NCBI GenBank assembly: GCA_900755095.1
Contig: CAAEFE010000022.1
Span: forward strand, 37,991 to 101,990
Direction: 5' to 3'
DNA length: 64,000 nucleotides
DNA from: an uncultured Bacteroides sp.
GTDB lineage: Bacteria; Bacteroidota; Bacteroidia; Bacteroidales; Bacteroidaceae
A program made the position numbers and the translations under genes. Each line of letters starts with the position of its first letter. Positions within the stretch are counted from its first letter, which is position 1. Shown here in pieces: positions 9,987-17,010 of this stretch. The notes below the pieces were generated by a model, which did not search any database, was not told the origin of the DNA, and saw nothing but the letters and a program-made list of their open reading frames with translations.

Positions 9987-10041
9987 AAAGCAATCAAAAA
10001 ATAGAATGTTTGCTGCAAATATTTCATTTTTTGATTGCTTT
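9987..10041. promoter_or_regulatory. 16-bp inverted repeat in the divergent promoter region (candidate operator)
   Basis: AAAGCAATCAAAAAAT (9987-10002) and its exact reverse complement (10026-10041) flank a 23-nt centre that holds the odd palindrome TTTGCTGCAAA (10009-10019). The element sits between the back-to-back promoters of GH110 and the SGNH operon, where an activator or repressor could control both. A cruciform or RNA hairpin is less likely because it lies upstream of both -7 boxes. Confidence 0.6.
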
Positions 10042-10069
10042 GTACACATATAATCTTTCTGTTATTACC

Positions 10070-10077
10070 TAATTTTG
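10070..10077 (+). promoter_or_regulatory. Candidate -7 box for the SGNH-GDPD-GH97 operon
   Basis: TAATTTTG, an exact TAnnTTTG match and the same octamer as in front of the PUL 1 susC, gives a leader of about 35 nt before ATG 10120. The nearest upstream TTTG (10039-10042) is 27 nt away, wider than usual, consistent with an activator-dependent promoter. Confidence 0.5.
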
Positions 10078-10119
10078 TATCCGAACCTATATAACATAAC
10101 CAATTTAAAAAAGAAAATA

Positions 10120-10791
10120 ATGAAACACACCTTTATTACATTTATTCTACTGTCTCTTTGTATTTTCACTTATGCACAGAAAAAGATTGCACGTGAATAT
10201 ATCGAATGGTCTGACATTTGGATTCCCGGAGCTAACAAAACAGATCTTCCACACGTACTGCTTATCGGAAATTCCATCACACGCGGATATTACGGAAAAG
10301 TAGAAGCAGCTCTGAAAGAAAAAGCATATGTAGGACGGCTCTCCAATTCGAAAAGTGTAGGTGATCCGGCTTTAATCGAAGAACTGGCCGTAGTACTCAA
10401 AAATACAAAGTTCGACGTTATCCATTTCAATAATGGTTTGCACGGATTCGATTATACAGAAGAAGAGTATGATAAAAGTTTCCCAAAATTAATCAAAATC
10501 ATTCGTAAATACGCCCCTAAAGCCAAGCTGATCTGGGCAAACACCACTCCCGTCCGTACCGGAGAAGGAATGAAAGAGTTTGCCCCTATCACCGAACGGT
10601 TGAATGTACGTAATCAGATTGCACTGAAACATATCAATCGTGCCAGCATAGAAGTGAACGACTTATGGAAAGTAGTCATCGACCATCCCGAATATTATGC
10701 AGGCGGAGACGGGACACATCCGATCGACGCAGGGTATTCAGCTTTAGCAAATCAAGTGATCAAAGTTATAAAGAATGTATTAGTACATTAA
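10120..10791 (+). CDS. Secreted SGNH/GDSL-family hydrolase
   Basis: A 223-residue secreted SGNH hydrolase, an esterase-type fold often used for carbohydrate deacylation. ATG 10120 begins a clear signal peptide (MKHTFITFILLSLCIFTYAQ); the longer in-frame extension from 10075 overlaps the promoter box and is rejected. Motifs: block I LLIGNSITRGYY with nucleophile Ser52, an Asn-Gly segment (HFNNGLHGF) in place of block III, and block V DGTHP with Asp197 and His200. It leads an operon with a glycerophosphodiesterase and GH97, so it may remove acyl groups from the PUL 1 glycan. Substrate is inferred only from context. Confidence 0.85.
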   Translation: MKHTFITFILLSLCIFTYAQKKIAREYIEWSDIWIPGANKTDLPHVLLIGNSITRGYYGKVEAALKEKAYVGRLSNSKSVGDPALIEELAVVLKNTKFDVIHFNNGLHGFDYTEEEYDKSFPKLIKIIRKYAPKAKLIWANTTPVRTGEGMKEFAPITERLNVRNQIALKHINRASIEVNDLWKVVIDHPEYYAGGDGTHPIDAGYSALANQVIKVIKNVLVH

Positions 10792-10813
10792 ACCTTATTC
10801 ATTCTATTTTAAT

Positions 10814-11728
10814 ATGGCAATAATGAAAAATCAAAAATCAACTCTATTATTAATTATCTGTTGTTTATCAACCTGCATAGTAACGGCACAACAACACGTA
10901 GAAACAATTAAAAATACTTTCTTAAATCCAAAATCAAACAAAGTGTTAGTTGTTGCTCATCGGGGAAATTGGCGTAGCGCACCGGAAAATTCAACTGCTG
11001 CTATTGACAGCGCCATTGCTATGAAAGTAGATATTGTAGAAATTGACATTCAAAAAACAAAAGATGGACAACTTATTCTAATGCATGATAATACACTAGA
11101 TCGTACTACCACTGGAAAAGGAGAAATTAAAAACTGGACTCTGGCAGATATAAAAAAGTTAAAATTGAAAGATAAGGATGGAAAAGTAACAAATTATGTT
11201 GTGCCCACTTTAGAAGAAGCTTTGTTAACAGCAAAAGGAAAAATCATGGTTAATTTGGACAAAGCATATGACATTTTTGACGATGTATATGCTATATTGG
11301 AAAAAACCGAAACCCAAAATCAAGTAATCATGAAAGGAGGACAGCCTATAGAAACTGTCAAACGAGAATTTGGTTCTTATTTGGATAAAGTTTTATATAT
11401 GCCAGTAATAGATTTAGGTAACAAAGAAGCTGAGAAAATAATCACAGACTATTTGAAAGAATTACGTCCTGCTGCTTTCGAAATTATTTATTCAGACCCC
11501 AAAAATCCGCTTCCTCCAAAAATAAAACAATTACTTTTTAAGAAAAGTTTGATTTGGTATAACACATTATGGGGATCACTTGCAGGAAATCATGATGATA
11601 ATCTTGCACTGACCGATCCGGAAAAAAGCTACGGTTATCTGATCGAACAGCTAGGAGCCCGGATTTTACAAACAGATCAACCTGCTTATTTGCTCGATTA
11701 TTTAAGAAAAAAAGGTTGGCACAATTAA
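10814..11728 (+). CDS. Secreted glycerophosphodiester phosphodiesterase family protein
   Basis: A 304-residue GDPD-family TIM-barrel enzyme with a signal peptide (IICCLSTCIVTAQQ). Family metal and catalytic residues are present, numbered from ATG 10814: His49-Arg50 in HRGNWRSAPENS, Glu76 and Asp78 in EIDIQKTKDG, and His91 in LMHDNTLDRT. The family hydrolyses glycerophosphodiesters to sn-glycerol-3-phosphate and an alcohol. ATG 10823 is an equally possible start. It lies 22 bp after the SGNH gene and 38 bp before GH97. Its presence in a glycan operon suggests the target may carry a phosphodiester, or that glycerophosphoglycans or lipid headgroups are processed. The C-terminal part differs from enterobacterial GlpQ. 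Confidence 0.85.
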   Translation: MAIMKNQKSTLLLIICCLSTCIVTAQQHVETIKNTFLNPKSNKVLVVAHRGNWRSAPENSTAAIDSAIAMKVDIVEIDIQKTKDGQLILMHDNTLDRTTTGKGEIKNWTLADIKKLKLKDKDGKVTNYVVPTLEEALLTAKGKIMVNLDKAYDIFDDVYAILEKTETQNQVIMKGGQPIETVKREFGSYLDKVLYMPVIDLGNKEAEKIITDYLKELRPAAFEIIYSDPKNPLPPKIKQLLFKKSLIWYNTLWGSLAGNHDDNLALTDPEKSYGYLIEQLGARILQTDQPAYLLDYLRKKGWHN

Positions 11729-11766
11729 ATTTAATAACATCTTTAATTCTCAATAAAACACATTAT

Positions 11767-13791
11767 ATGGATAAGAAAAAAATCAGTTATTTAATACTCC
11801 TTTGTTTATTCTCTTTAAGCTGCACGCTACAGGCAGAGAAATATGAAACGGTTTCTCCTAACGGAAAACTGAAGATTAAACTGAAAATAGACAAAGGTAC
11901 CCAATACGAAGTATGGTACGATAATACACAACTTATACTTCCTTCTCCCATCGGATTACATCTGGCGGACGGAAGAGTAATCGGCAACGGAAGTGTAAAG
12001 TCGGTAAAGAAAAGAAAGGTGAATCAGACTATCGACGTCCCTGTTGGTAAAAACAAAGAATTACAGGATACTTATAATGAACTCACCGTTTCTTTCAACG
12101 ACAGCTGCGACCTTGTAGTACGTGCTTATGATGAAGGAGTGGCCTATCATTCCGTCACCCGTCTCAACGGAGAAATTACGATCATCAGTGAAGATGCTAT
12201 TTTCAACTTAGCTTCCACCCCAACCATCTATTATCCGGAATGCGATGCTAATTATTCCGGCGAAACGGATCAATCCGGACGTACTCATCAGGTGCATCAA
12301 GGATATAGAAACTTTGAAAGACTCTATAAAGTCTACAAAGGTCCGTTGGAAATTCCTTACGAACGCTTTGCCGTTTCTCCAGTATTATACGAATATCCCG
12401 ATTCTCCCTATAAAGTGGTCGTAACGGAATCAAATACCTATGATTATCCGGCTCTGTATATGGAATCCAACGGCTACAACTCCATGCGCGGAAAATGGGC
12501 CAACTACCCGAAAGAAACAATAGACTCCGATCCGTCCAATCCTTACTACTGGTATTCCAATCATTTGGTTGTTACCAGAGAGAATTACATCGCAAAGACT
12601 GATGGAAACCGTAGTTTTCCGTGGCGTGTCATCATCGTTTCGAAAGATGACAAATCATTATTGAACAACGAACTGGTATACAAACTGGCCGATCCTTGCC
12701 GTCTGACCGATACTTCCTGGATCCAACCGGGAAAGAGTGCATGGGAATGGTGGCACAAAGCCGTTTTGGAAGGTGTTGACTTCCCCTGTGGAAACAAGCA
12801 GCTTTCTCTCCAGTTATATAAATACTATGTAGACTGGGCTTCAAAAAATCATATCGAATATATGACCTTGGATGCCGGATGGTCCGAAGATTACATCAAA
12901 GAACTATGCTCATACGCCAAAGAAAAGAATGTGAAGATTATCGTCTGGACATGGGCTAGTTGTGCCAGAGAGAATCCAAGTGACTGGATCGCTAAAATGC
13001 ACAGCTATGGTGTATCCGGAGCAAAGATCGACTTTTTCGAACGGAATGACCAGATAGCCATGAGATGGGGAAAAGAATTTGCAGAACGTCTGGCCGAAAA
13101 GCAAATGGTAGCTATTTTCCACGGTTGCCCGGTCCCTACCGGATTGCATCGCACGTATCCCAATATACTGAACTATGAAGCAGTAAGAGGAGCGGAATGT
13201 AACTTCTGGGAAAAGACGTTAACTCCCGAATATCACACTCGTTTTCCTTTCATCCGCCTGTTGGCAGGACCGGCAGATTATACTCCGGGATCCATGAGAA
13301 GTGTCACTCAGGATGAATTCAGACCGATGGATATAGATAATACTCCGCCTATGAGTATGGGAACACGTTCGCATGAATTGTCCATGTTTGTCATTTACGA
13401 CCAATGGATGGCTTATTTATGTGACTCACCCACCGAATACAATAAATATCCGGATGTACTCGACTTCCTTTCCAAAGTTCCCGCAGTATGGGATAAGACC
13501 TTGCCATTAGAAGCAAAGTTAAGCGAATATATCGTAACAGCGAAACAAAAAGGCAATGACTGGTATGTGAGCGGAATGACCAATTGGGATGCCCGTTCTA
13601 CAGAAGTGAACCTCAGCTTCCTGAAAGACAATGTCTCCTATCAGGCAACTATCTTTAAAGACGCTCCGGACTCCTATGAGCAACCTAAAGAATACATGGT
13701 AGAGAAAAGAACAGTGGATAATAAAACTATATTGAATATAGATATGGCAAAAGGCGGTGGATTCGTTATCCGTCTGGAAGCAGAAAACTAA
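11767..13791 (+). CDS. GH97 glycoside hydrolase, retaining (alpha-galactosidase-like) subgroup
   Basis: A 674-residue secreted GH97 enzyme. ATG 11767 begins the signal peptide (LILLCLFSLSCTLQA); an upstream extension overlaps the GDPD gene. The N-terminal beta-sandwich (about 25-280), TIM barrel (about 285-560, MTLDAGWSEDYIKEL) and C-terminal beta domain match the family. Inverting GH97 alpha-glucosidases such as SusB lack a nucleophile aspartate at the barrel position, whereas retaining ones have it. Here Asp422 in GAKIDFFERNDQ occupies that site, with Glu471 (NYEAVRGAEC) as likely acid/base. This points to an alpha-galactosidase or related retaining activity, fitting GH110 next door. It is the last gene of the SGNH operon. 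Confidence 0.88.
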   Translation: MDKKKISYLILLCLFSLSCTLQAEKYETVSPNGKLKIKLKIDKGTQYEVWYDNTQLILPSPIGLHLADGRVIGNGSVKSVKKRKVNQTIDVPVGKNKELQDTYNELTVSFNDSCDLVVRAYDEGVAYHSVTRLNGEITIISEDAIFNLASTPTIYYPECDANYSGETDQSGRTHQVHQGYRNFERLYKVYKGPLEIPYERFAVSPVLYEYPDSPYKVVVTESNTYDYPALYMESNGYNSMRGKWANYPKETIDSDPSNPYYWYSNHLVVTRENYIAKTDGNRSFPWRVIIVSKDDKSLLNNELVYKLADPCRLTDTSWIQPGKSAWEWWHKAVLEGVDFPCGNKQLSLQLYKYYVDWASKNHIEYMTLDAGWSEDYIKELCSYAKEKNVKIIVWTWASCARENPSDWIAKMHSYGVSGAKIDFFERNDQIAMRWGKEFAERLAEKQMVAIFHGCPVPTGLHRTYPNILNYEAVRGAECNFWEKTLTPEYHTRFPFIRLLAGPADYTPGSMRSVTQDEFRPMDIDNTPPMSMGTRSHELSMFVIYDQWMAYLCDSPTEYNKYPDVLDFLSKVPAVWDKTLPLEAKLSEYIVTAKQKGNDWYVSGMTNWDARSTEVNLSFLKDNVSYQATIFKDAPDSYEQPKEYMVEKRTVDNKTILNIDMAKGGGFVIRLEAEN

Positions 13792-13838
13792 TATCGCTAT
13801 GAATGAAATTTAAATGAAATAATTACATCTCAAAGAAC

Positions 13839-13931
13839 GGTACTATCTGACGCACGGAATGGTACACTCCAATACATTAAACGGTACCATCCAGTATGTT
13901 GGAAGGTACCGTTTAATGTATTGGAAGGTAC
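13839..13931. repeat. 22-bp periodic intergenic array (GTAC class)
   Basis: GGTAC recurs at 13839, 13861, 13883, 13905 and 13927, spaced exactly 22 bp each time. The 18-nt segments between the GTAC tetramers are partly reverse complements of each other: 13866-13883 and 13910-13927 pair at 16 of 18 positions, making with the flanking GTAC a perfect 21-bp inverted repeat (13868-13888 / 13905-13925). The array fills the gap between the convergent GH97 and nadA genes. It may double as a terminator, but it lacks a T tract. Three other gaps in the window have the same period with different sequence. Confidence 0.9.
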
Positions 13932-13946
13932 TGTTTGTATATCCTA

Positions 13947-14885
13947 TCATAATCCCAGCTTCGCCGAAATCTCCAGCATCCGCTGAATAGGCTTCACTGC
14001 CTTCTCCGCTATTTCGGGATCTACGGTAATTTCCGGTGACTCATTCTTCAGACACTCATAGAGCTTCTCTAACGTATTCAACCGCATAAAGCTACACTCG
14101 TTACATCCACAGGTGCTATCGTTTGGAGGAGCAGGGATAAACGTTGTCTGCGGACACTTCTTCTGCATCTCATGCAAGATACCCGATTCGGTAGCCACAA
14201 TGTACGTATTCTCCGGGTGGTTCACCGCATACTTCAGCAGTGCAGCTGTAGACCCTACCACATCTGCCAGTTTCAGCACCGTGCTTTTGCATTCGGGATG
14301 TGCCAGCACCAGTGCTTCCGGATGCTGCGTTTTCAGCTCCACGATCTTTTCCACCGAGAACTGTTCGTGCACATGACAGGCTCCGTCCCAAAGCAGCATA
14401 TTCCTGTTCGTAACTGAGTTGATATAATTTCCCAGATTCCGGTCCGGACCAAAGATTATTTTCTCATCTTTGGGAAAACTTTCCACGATCTGCCGGGCAT
14501 TGGTGGAAGTCACCACCACATCCGTTACTGCCTTCACGGCAGCTGTCGTGTTCACGTACGAAATAACGGTATGCCCCGGATGCTCTTTGACAAACTGCGC
14601 AAACTGATCCGCCGGACAACTGTCCGCCAGTGAACAACCCGCTTCCATGTCGGGCACCAGCACTTTCTTATCCGGACAAAGCACCTTCGCCGTCTCACCC
14701 ATAAAGTGAACGCCGCACATCACAATGATGTCCGCCTCCGTTTTGGCAGCCAGTTGAGCCAACGCCAGACTGTCGCCAACGTAATCGGCGATATCTTGTA
14801 TTTCACCCTTCTGGTAGTAGTGGCCCAGAATGATTGCATTCTTTTCTTTCTTCAGCTCGTTAATAGCCTTTATGAGATTATTCAT
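13947..14885 (-). CDS. nadA: Quinolinate synthase
   Basis: NadA (312 residues) condenses iminoaspartate with dihydroxyacetone phosphate to quinolinate, the second step of de novo NAD synthesis in the cytoplasm, using an oxygen-sensitive [4Fe-4S] cluster. Family segments: ILGHYYQKGEIQDIADYVGDSL near the N terminus, MCGVHFMGETAKVL, GACHVHEQF, AHPECK and CGCNECSFMRLNTL. Conserved cysteines for the cluster are present. The partner nadB lies about 37 kb away on the same strand, so the two are not one operon here. The nearest -7 box gives an unusually long leader of about 230 nt. Confidence 0.96.
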   Translation of the reverse strand: MNNLIKAINELKKEKNAIILGHYYQKGEIQDIADYVGDSLALAQLAAKTEADIIVMCGVHFMGETAKVLCPDKKVLVPDMEAGCSLADSCPADQFAQFVKEHPGHTVISYVNTTAAVKAVTDVVVTSTNARQIVESFPKDEKIIFGPDRNLGNYINSVTNRNMLLWDGACHVHEQFSVEKIVELKTQHPEALVLAHPECKSTVLKLADVVGSTAALLKYAVNHPENTYIVATESGILHEMQKKCPQTTFIPAPPNDSTCGCNECSFMRLNTLEKLYECLKNESPEITVDPEIAEKAVKPIQRMLEISAKLGL

Positions 14886-15124
14886 AATAATATTCTTTTA
14901 TTTCTTCCTTTTAAAAAAAATCCTTTGTTAGTGATAATAGCCTGTTAATAGTGTTAGCAAATAAATACGATTTTTCTTGCCGGATAAGTTATTAGTCCAT
15001 ACTTCTGCTTTATGAGTCCGTTATGAACGGAAGAAAAGGTGGAAGATTGACTATTTATTATCTTCATTATCAATGCAAGCCCTATCAAATGGGAGAATAC
15101 TATTAACTCCCTGTTGATAAAGTG
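14886..15124 (-). promoter_or_regulatory. Long untranslated leader of nadA (predicted)
   Basis: No gene is supported here; short ORFs on both strands show no protein-like features. The only TAnnTTTG box in the right orientation is at 15125-15132 (minus), so the nadA transcript would carry about 230 nt of leader. It contains two small hairpins: TCCGTT/AACGGA (15017-15031, 3-nt loop) and GGGAG/CTCCC (15091-15111). I cannot match it to a known riboswitch. Confidence 0.35.
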
Positions 15125-15132
15125 CAAAGTTA
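15125..15132 (-). promoter_or_regulatory. Candidate -7 box for nadA
   Basis: CAAAGTTA on the plus strand reads TAACTTTG on the minus strand, an exact TAnnTTTG match 240 bp upstream of nadA. No closer match exists in the gap. Confidence 0.4.
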
Positions 15133-15340
15133 AAAACTTTATGGATATAAACAGGCAGATAAGTGCTGAAAAATATGTTGATGTCTGCATAGAAAGTTTC
15201 GTCTTTGTTTTTTGGAATGTTCATAATGAAGGCCCCTTATACCTTCTTTTGAATAATGCAAGAATTATTTTTCAAATTCTTTCCCGATTGTTTTGACAGG
15301 TTTTAAACCGTTATCAACACCTCTGTTAACAGAAAAGAAC

Positions 15341-15348
15341 TACCTTTG
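15341..15348 (+). promoter_or_regulatory. Candidate -7 box for the TrmH-family gene
   Basis: TACCTTTG matches TAnnTTTG and lies 28 bp before ATG 15377, giving a leader of about 20 nt. This supports the short start over the in-frame extension to 15293, which would run through the promoter. Confidence 0.6.
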
Positions 15349-15376
15349 CAACCGAAACGTAATAAATGAACAACGT

Positions 15377-15904
15377 ATGCGAAAACTGAAAATAACAGAG
15401 CTGAACCGTATCAGTGCCGAAGAGTTTAAACAGGCAGAAAAACTGCCTTTGGTGGTAGTGCTGGATGATATTCGTAGCCTGCATAATATAGGTTCGGTAT
15501 TCCGCACGTCGGATGCTTTCCGTATCGAGTGTATCTATCTGTGTGGAATAACGGCTACTCCTCCCCACCCCGAAATGCATAAGACGGCTTTGGGCGCAGA
15601 GTTCACTGTTGACTGGAAGTATGTTAATAACGCTGTTGATGCTGTTGATAACCTCCGTAAAGAAGGATATATTGTTTATTCGATAGAACAGGCGGAAGGC
15701 AGCATTATGCTGGATCGACTCGAACTGGACAAGACGAAGAAGTACGCTATCGTAATGGGAAATGAAGTGAAAGGGGTGCAACAGGAAGTGATTGATCATT
15801 CGGATGGTTGTATCGAGATTCCCCAATATGGTACCAAGCATTCTCTGAACGTGTCTGTAACAACGGGCATTGTCATCTGGGATTTGTTCAAAAAGCTGCG
15901 TTGA
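15377..15904 (+). CDS. TrmH/SpoU-family RNA 2'-O-methyltransferase
   Basis: A 175-residue SPOUT-fold methyltransferase that uses S-adenosylmethionine to methylate ribose 2'-OH in tRNA or rRNA. All three SpoU motifs are visible: motif 1 NIGSVFRTSDAF, motif 2 IVMGNEVKGV and motif 3 IEIPQYGTKHSLNVSVTTG, which form the trefoil knot and cofactor site. There is no N-terminal substrate-binding extension, so it is a minimal family member; the target nucleotide cannot be assigned. Start 15377 is set by the promoter box at 15341. It is a single gene, convergent with the DUF4294 gene. Confidence 0.9.
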   Translation: MRKLKITELNRISAEEFKQAEKLPLVVVLDDIRSLHNIGSVFRTSDAFRIECIYLCGITATPPHPEMHKTALGAEFTVDWKYVNNAVDAVDNLRKEGYIVYSIEQAEGSIMLDRLELDKTKKYAIVMGNEVKGVQQEVIDHSDGCIEIPQYGTKHSLNVSVTTGIVIWDLFKKLR

Positions 15905-15921
15905 CGGTGTAAAATCAGTCG

Positions 15922-15961
15922 GTTAATAATTAGTTAATAAGTGGTTGATATCATAGTTAAC
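15922..15961. repeat. Helically phased GTTRATA tract
   Basis: GTTAATA, GTTAATA, GTTGATA and GTTAAC begin at 15922, 15933, 15944 and 15956, about 11 bp apart, half of the 22-bp period of the neighbouring array. The tract lies just after the TrmH-family stop. Phased AT-rich steps could bend DNA or place protein sites on one helical face. Confidence 0.55.
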
Positions 15962-16079
15962 TTGCTATTAACCAACTATTTTTTTTCTGTTCATAATTAT
16001 GTGGGATAATAAGAGAGTATTGTAGCAACTTACTCTTGGTTGAGTCTGATTGATTCAGTGTTTATTAACCATCCTGTTT

Positions 16080-16189
16080 CAAGCTGTTATCAGATGGCAT
16101 CACAGCTATTAATAGCTGACTTCTCAACTGTTAATACTTGTCATGCAGACTATTAACACCTGACAAGTCAACTGTTAATACCCTAGAAG
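16080..16189. repeat. 22-bp periodic intergenic array (CTRTTAAYA class)
   Basis: Five consecutive 22-nt blocks from 16080 align without gaps on a core CTRTTAAYA. TCAACTGTTAATAC occurs exactly at 16124 and again at 16168 (44 bp apart). The fourth block (16146) has ACTATTAACA, and the first two have GCTGTTATCA and GCTATTAATAGC. Nested inverted repeats span the blocks: CTGACTTCT (16116-16124) with AGAAGTCAG (16186-16194), and CTTGTCA (16137-16143) with TGACAAG (16161-16167). The array lies between the convergent TrmH-family and DUF4294 genes. The rest of 15905-16289 holds no gene. Confidence 0.82.
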
Positions 16190-16289
16190 TCAGATAAAGT
16201 GGGGTAATTTTCTTATGGTGATAGTGGAATTGGATTTAATAGAAATATGACGGTTAATAAGGACGTTGATAACCTTATGACAAGGTGAA

Positions 16290-16892
16290 TCAGATTTGTC
16301 CGTTCTCTACCAGCAGCACAACTCTTTCCGTCAGTTTATCTTCTCCCAACGGATCATATTCCTTTTTCAGACTGGCACCGAACAGTGCGGCAAACGTTTG
16401 ATAGAATCCTGCTTTGAAAGGTCCCATAAAAGCTTTCACCAGTTCATAACTGGTGGAATTACTTTGGCGGTCTATCAATTTAATCAAGAGTTTGCCTTGT
16501 GTAAAAGAGAGTTTCTTCATCCGTGCGGTATATTGTTCCTTCAGTCCTTTTTCCACCCGTTTGAGATGTTTTTGGCGAGCCTTCTCGTTGGGTAATGTCT
16601 GAAGATACTCGTAAGTTTCAATAATAGCCTGGTTAATTTCTTTGGAGATAGGATATACCTTCTTTACGTTACGTACTAGGCGGTAGTATTCTAGCCGTTC
16701 TTTTTCGTTTTTGAATTTTAGCGGGCGGAAGATATAAACAGTCCTTAACTGGACACATGGAATGGTATCTCCGTTGTAGATACACATTGGAACCAAGTAT
16801 CCGTTGATGCTTTGCTTGTCCTGTGCCTGCATCTTCGATGAACAGACCATAGCAAACGCCATCATTATTACTATGTTAAGTCTCCTTTTCAC
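16290..16892 (-). CDS. DUF4294 family secreted protein
   Basis: A 200-residue predicted periplasmic protein of unknown function, conserved in Bacteroidetes as DUF4294. A signal peptide runs to about residue 24 (CSSKMQAQD). The conserved region includes YRLVRNVKKVYPISKE and continues through a basic helical stretch to KLLIKLIDRQ. The start is GTG at 16892, which gives a proper basic n-region (MKRRLN); ATG 16865 would leave a signal peptide without positive charge. A -7 box at 16897-16904 predicts transcription starting at or beside the GTG, so translation may be leaderless. The function is not known. Confidence 0.82.
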   Translation of the reverse strand: MKRRLNIVIMMAFAMVCSSKMQAQDKQSINGYLVPMCIYNGDTIPCVQLRTVYIFRPLKFKNEKERLEYYRLVRNVKKVYPISKEINQAIIETYEYLQTLPNEKARQKHLKRVEKGLKEQYTARMKKLSFTQGKLLIKLIDRQSNSTSYELVKAFMGPFKAGFYQTFAALFGASLKKEYDPLGEDKLTERVVLLVENGQI

Positions 16893-16896
16893 GTTA

Positions 16897-16904
16897 CAAA
16901 AATA
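16897..16904 (-). promoter_or_regulatory. Candidate -7 box abutting the DUF4294 start
   Basis: Minus-strand TATTTTTG is a TAnnTTTG match ending 4 nt before the GTG start, so the transcript start would fall at about 16890, on the start codon itself. Confidence 0.4.
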
Positions 16905-16957
16905 GAATTAAAATTTTATTATTCAGACATTTCTTTTAGACGTTAACCTATTTAAAG

Positions 16958-16965
16958 TATCTTTG
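16958..16965 (+). promoter_or_regulatory. Candidate -7 box for the helix-hairpin-helix gene
   Basis: TATCTTTG, an exact match to TAnnTTTG, lies 45 bp before ATG 17011 and is divergent from the DUF4294 promoter about 55 bp away. Confidence 0.6.
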
Positions 16966-17010
16966 CGCCCTTGTCTGTAAAAACGCAAGGTGTAAACAAA
17001 TAATTTATTG

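Noticed and set aside
13839..13948. Ordinary rho-independent terminator only
   Set aside because: A 21-bp stem exists, but the exact 22-bp spacing of five GGTAC copies and the missing T tract are not explained by a terminator.
14954..15190. 78-codon minus-strand ORF in the nadA leader
   Set aside because: No signal, domain or composition typical of a protein; it lies in the predicted untranslated region.
15293..15376. N-terminal extension of the TrmH-family protein
   Set aside because: It runs through a good -7 box at 15341 and shows no family similarity.
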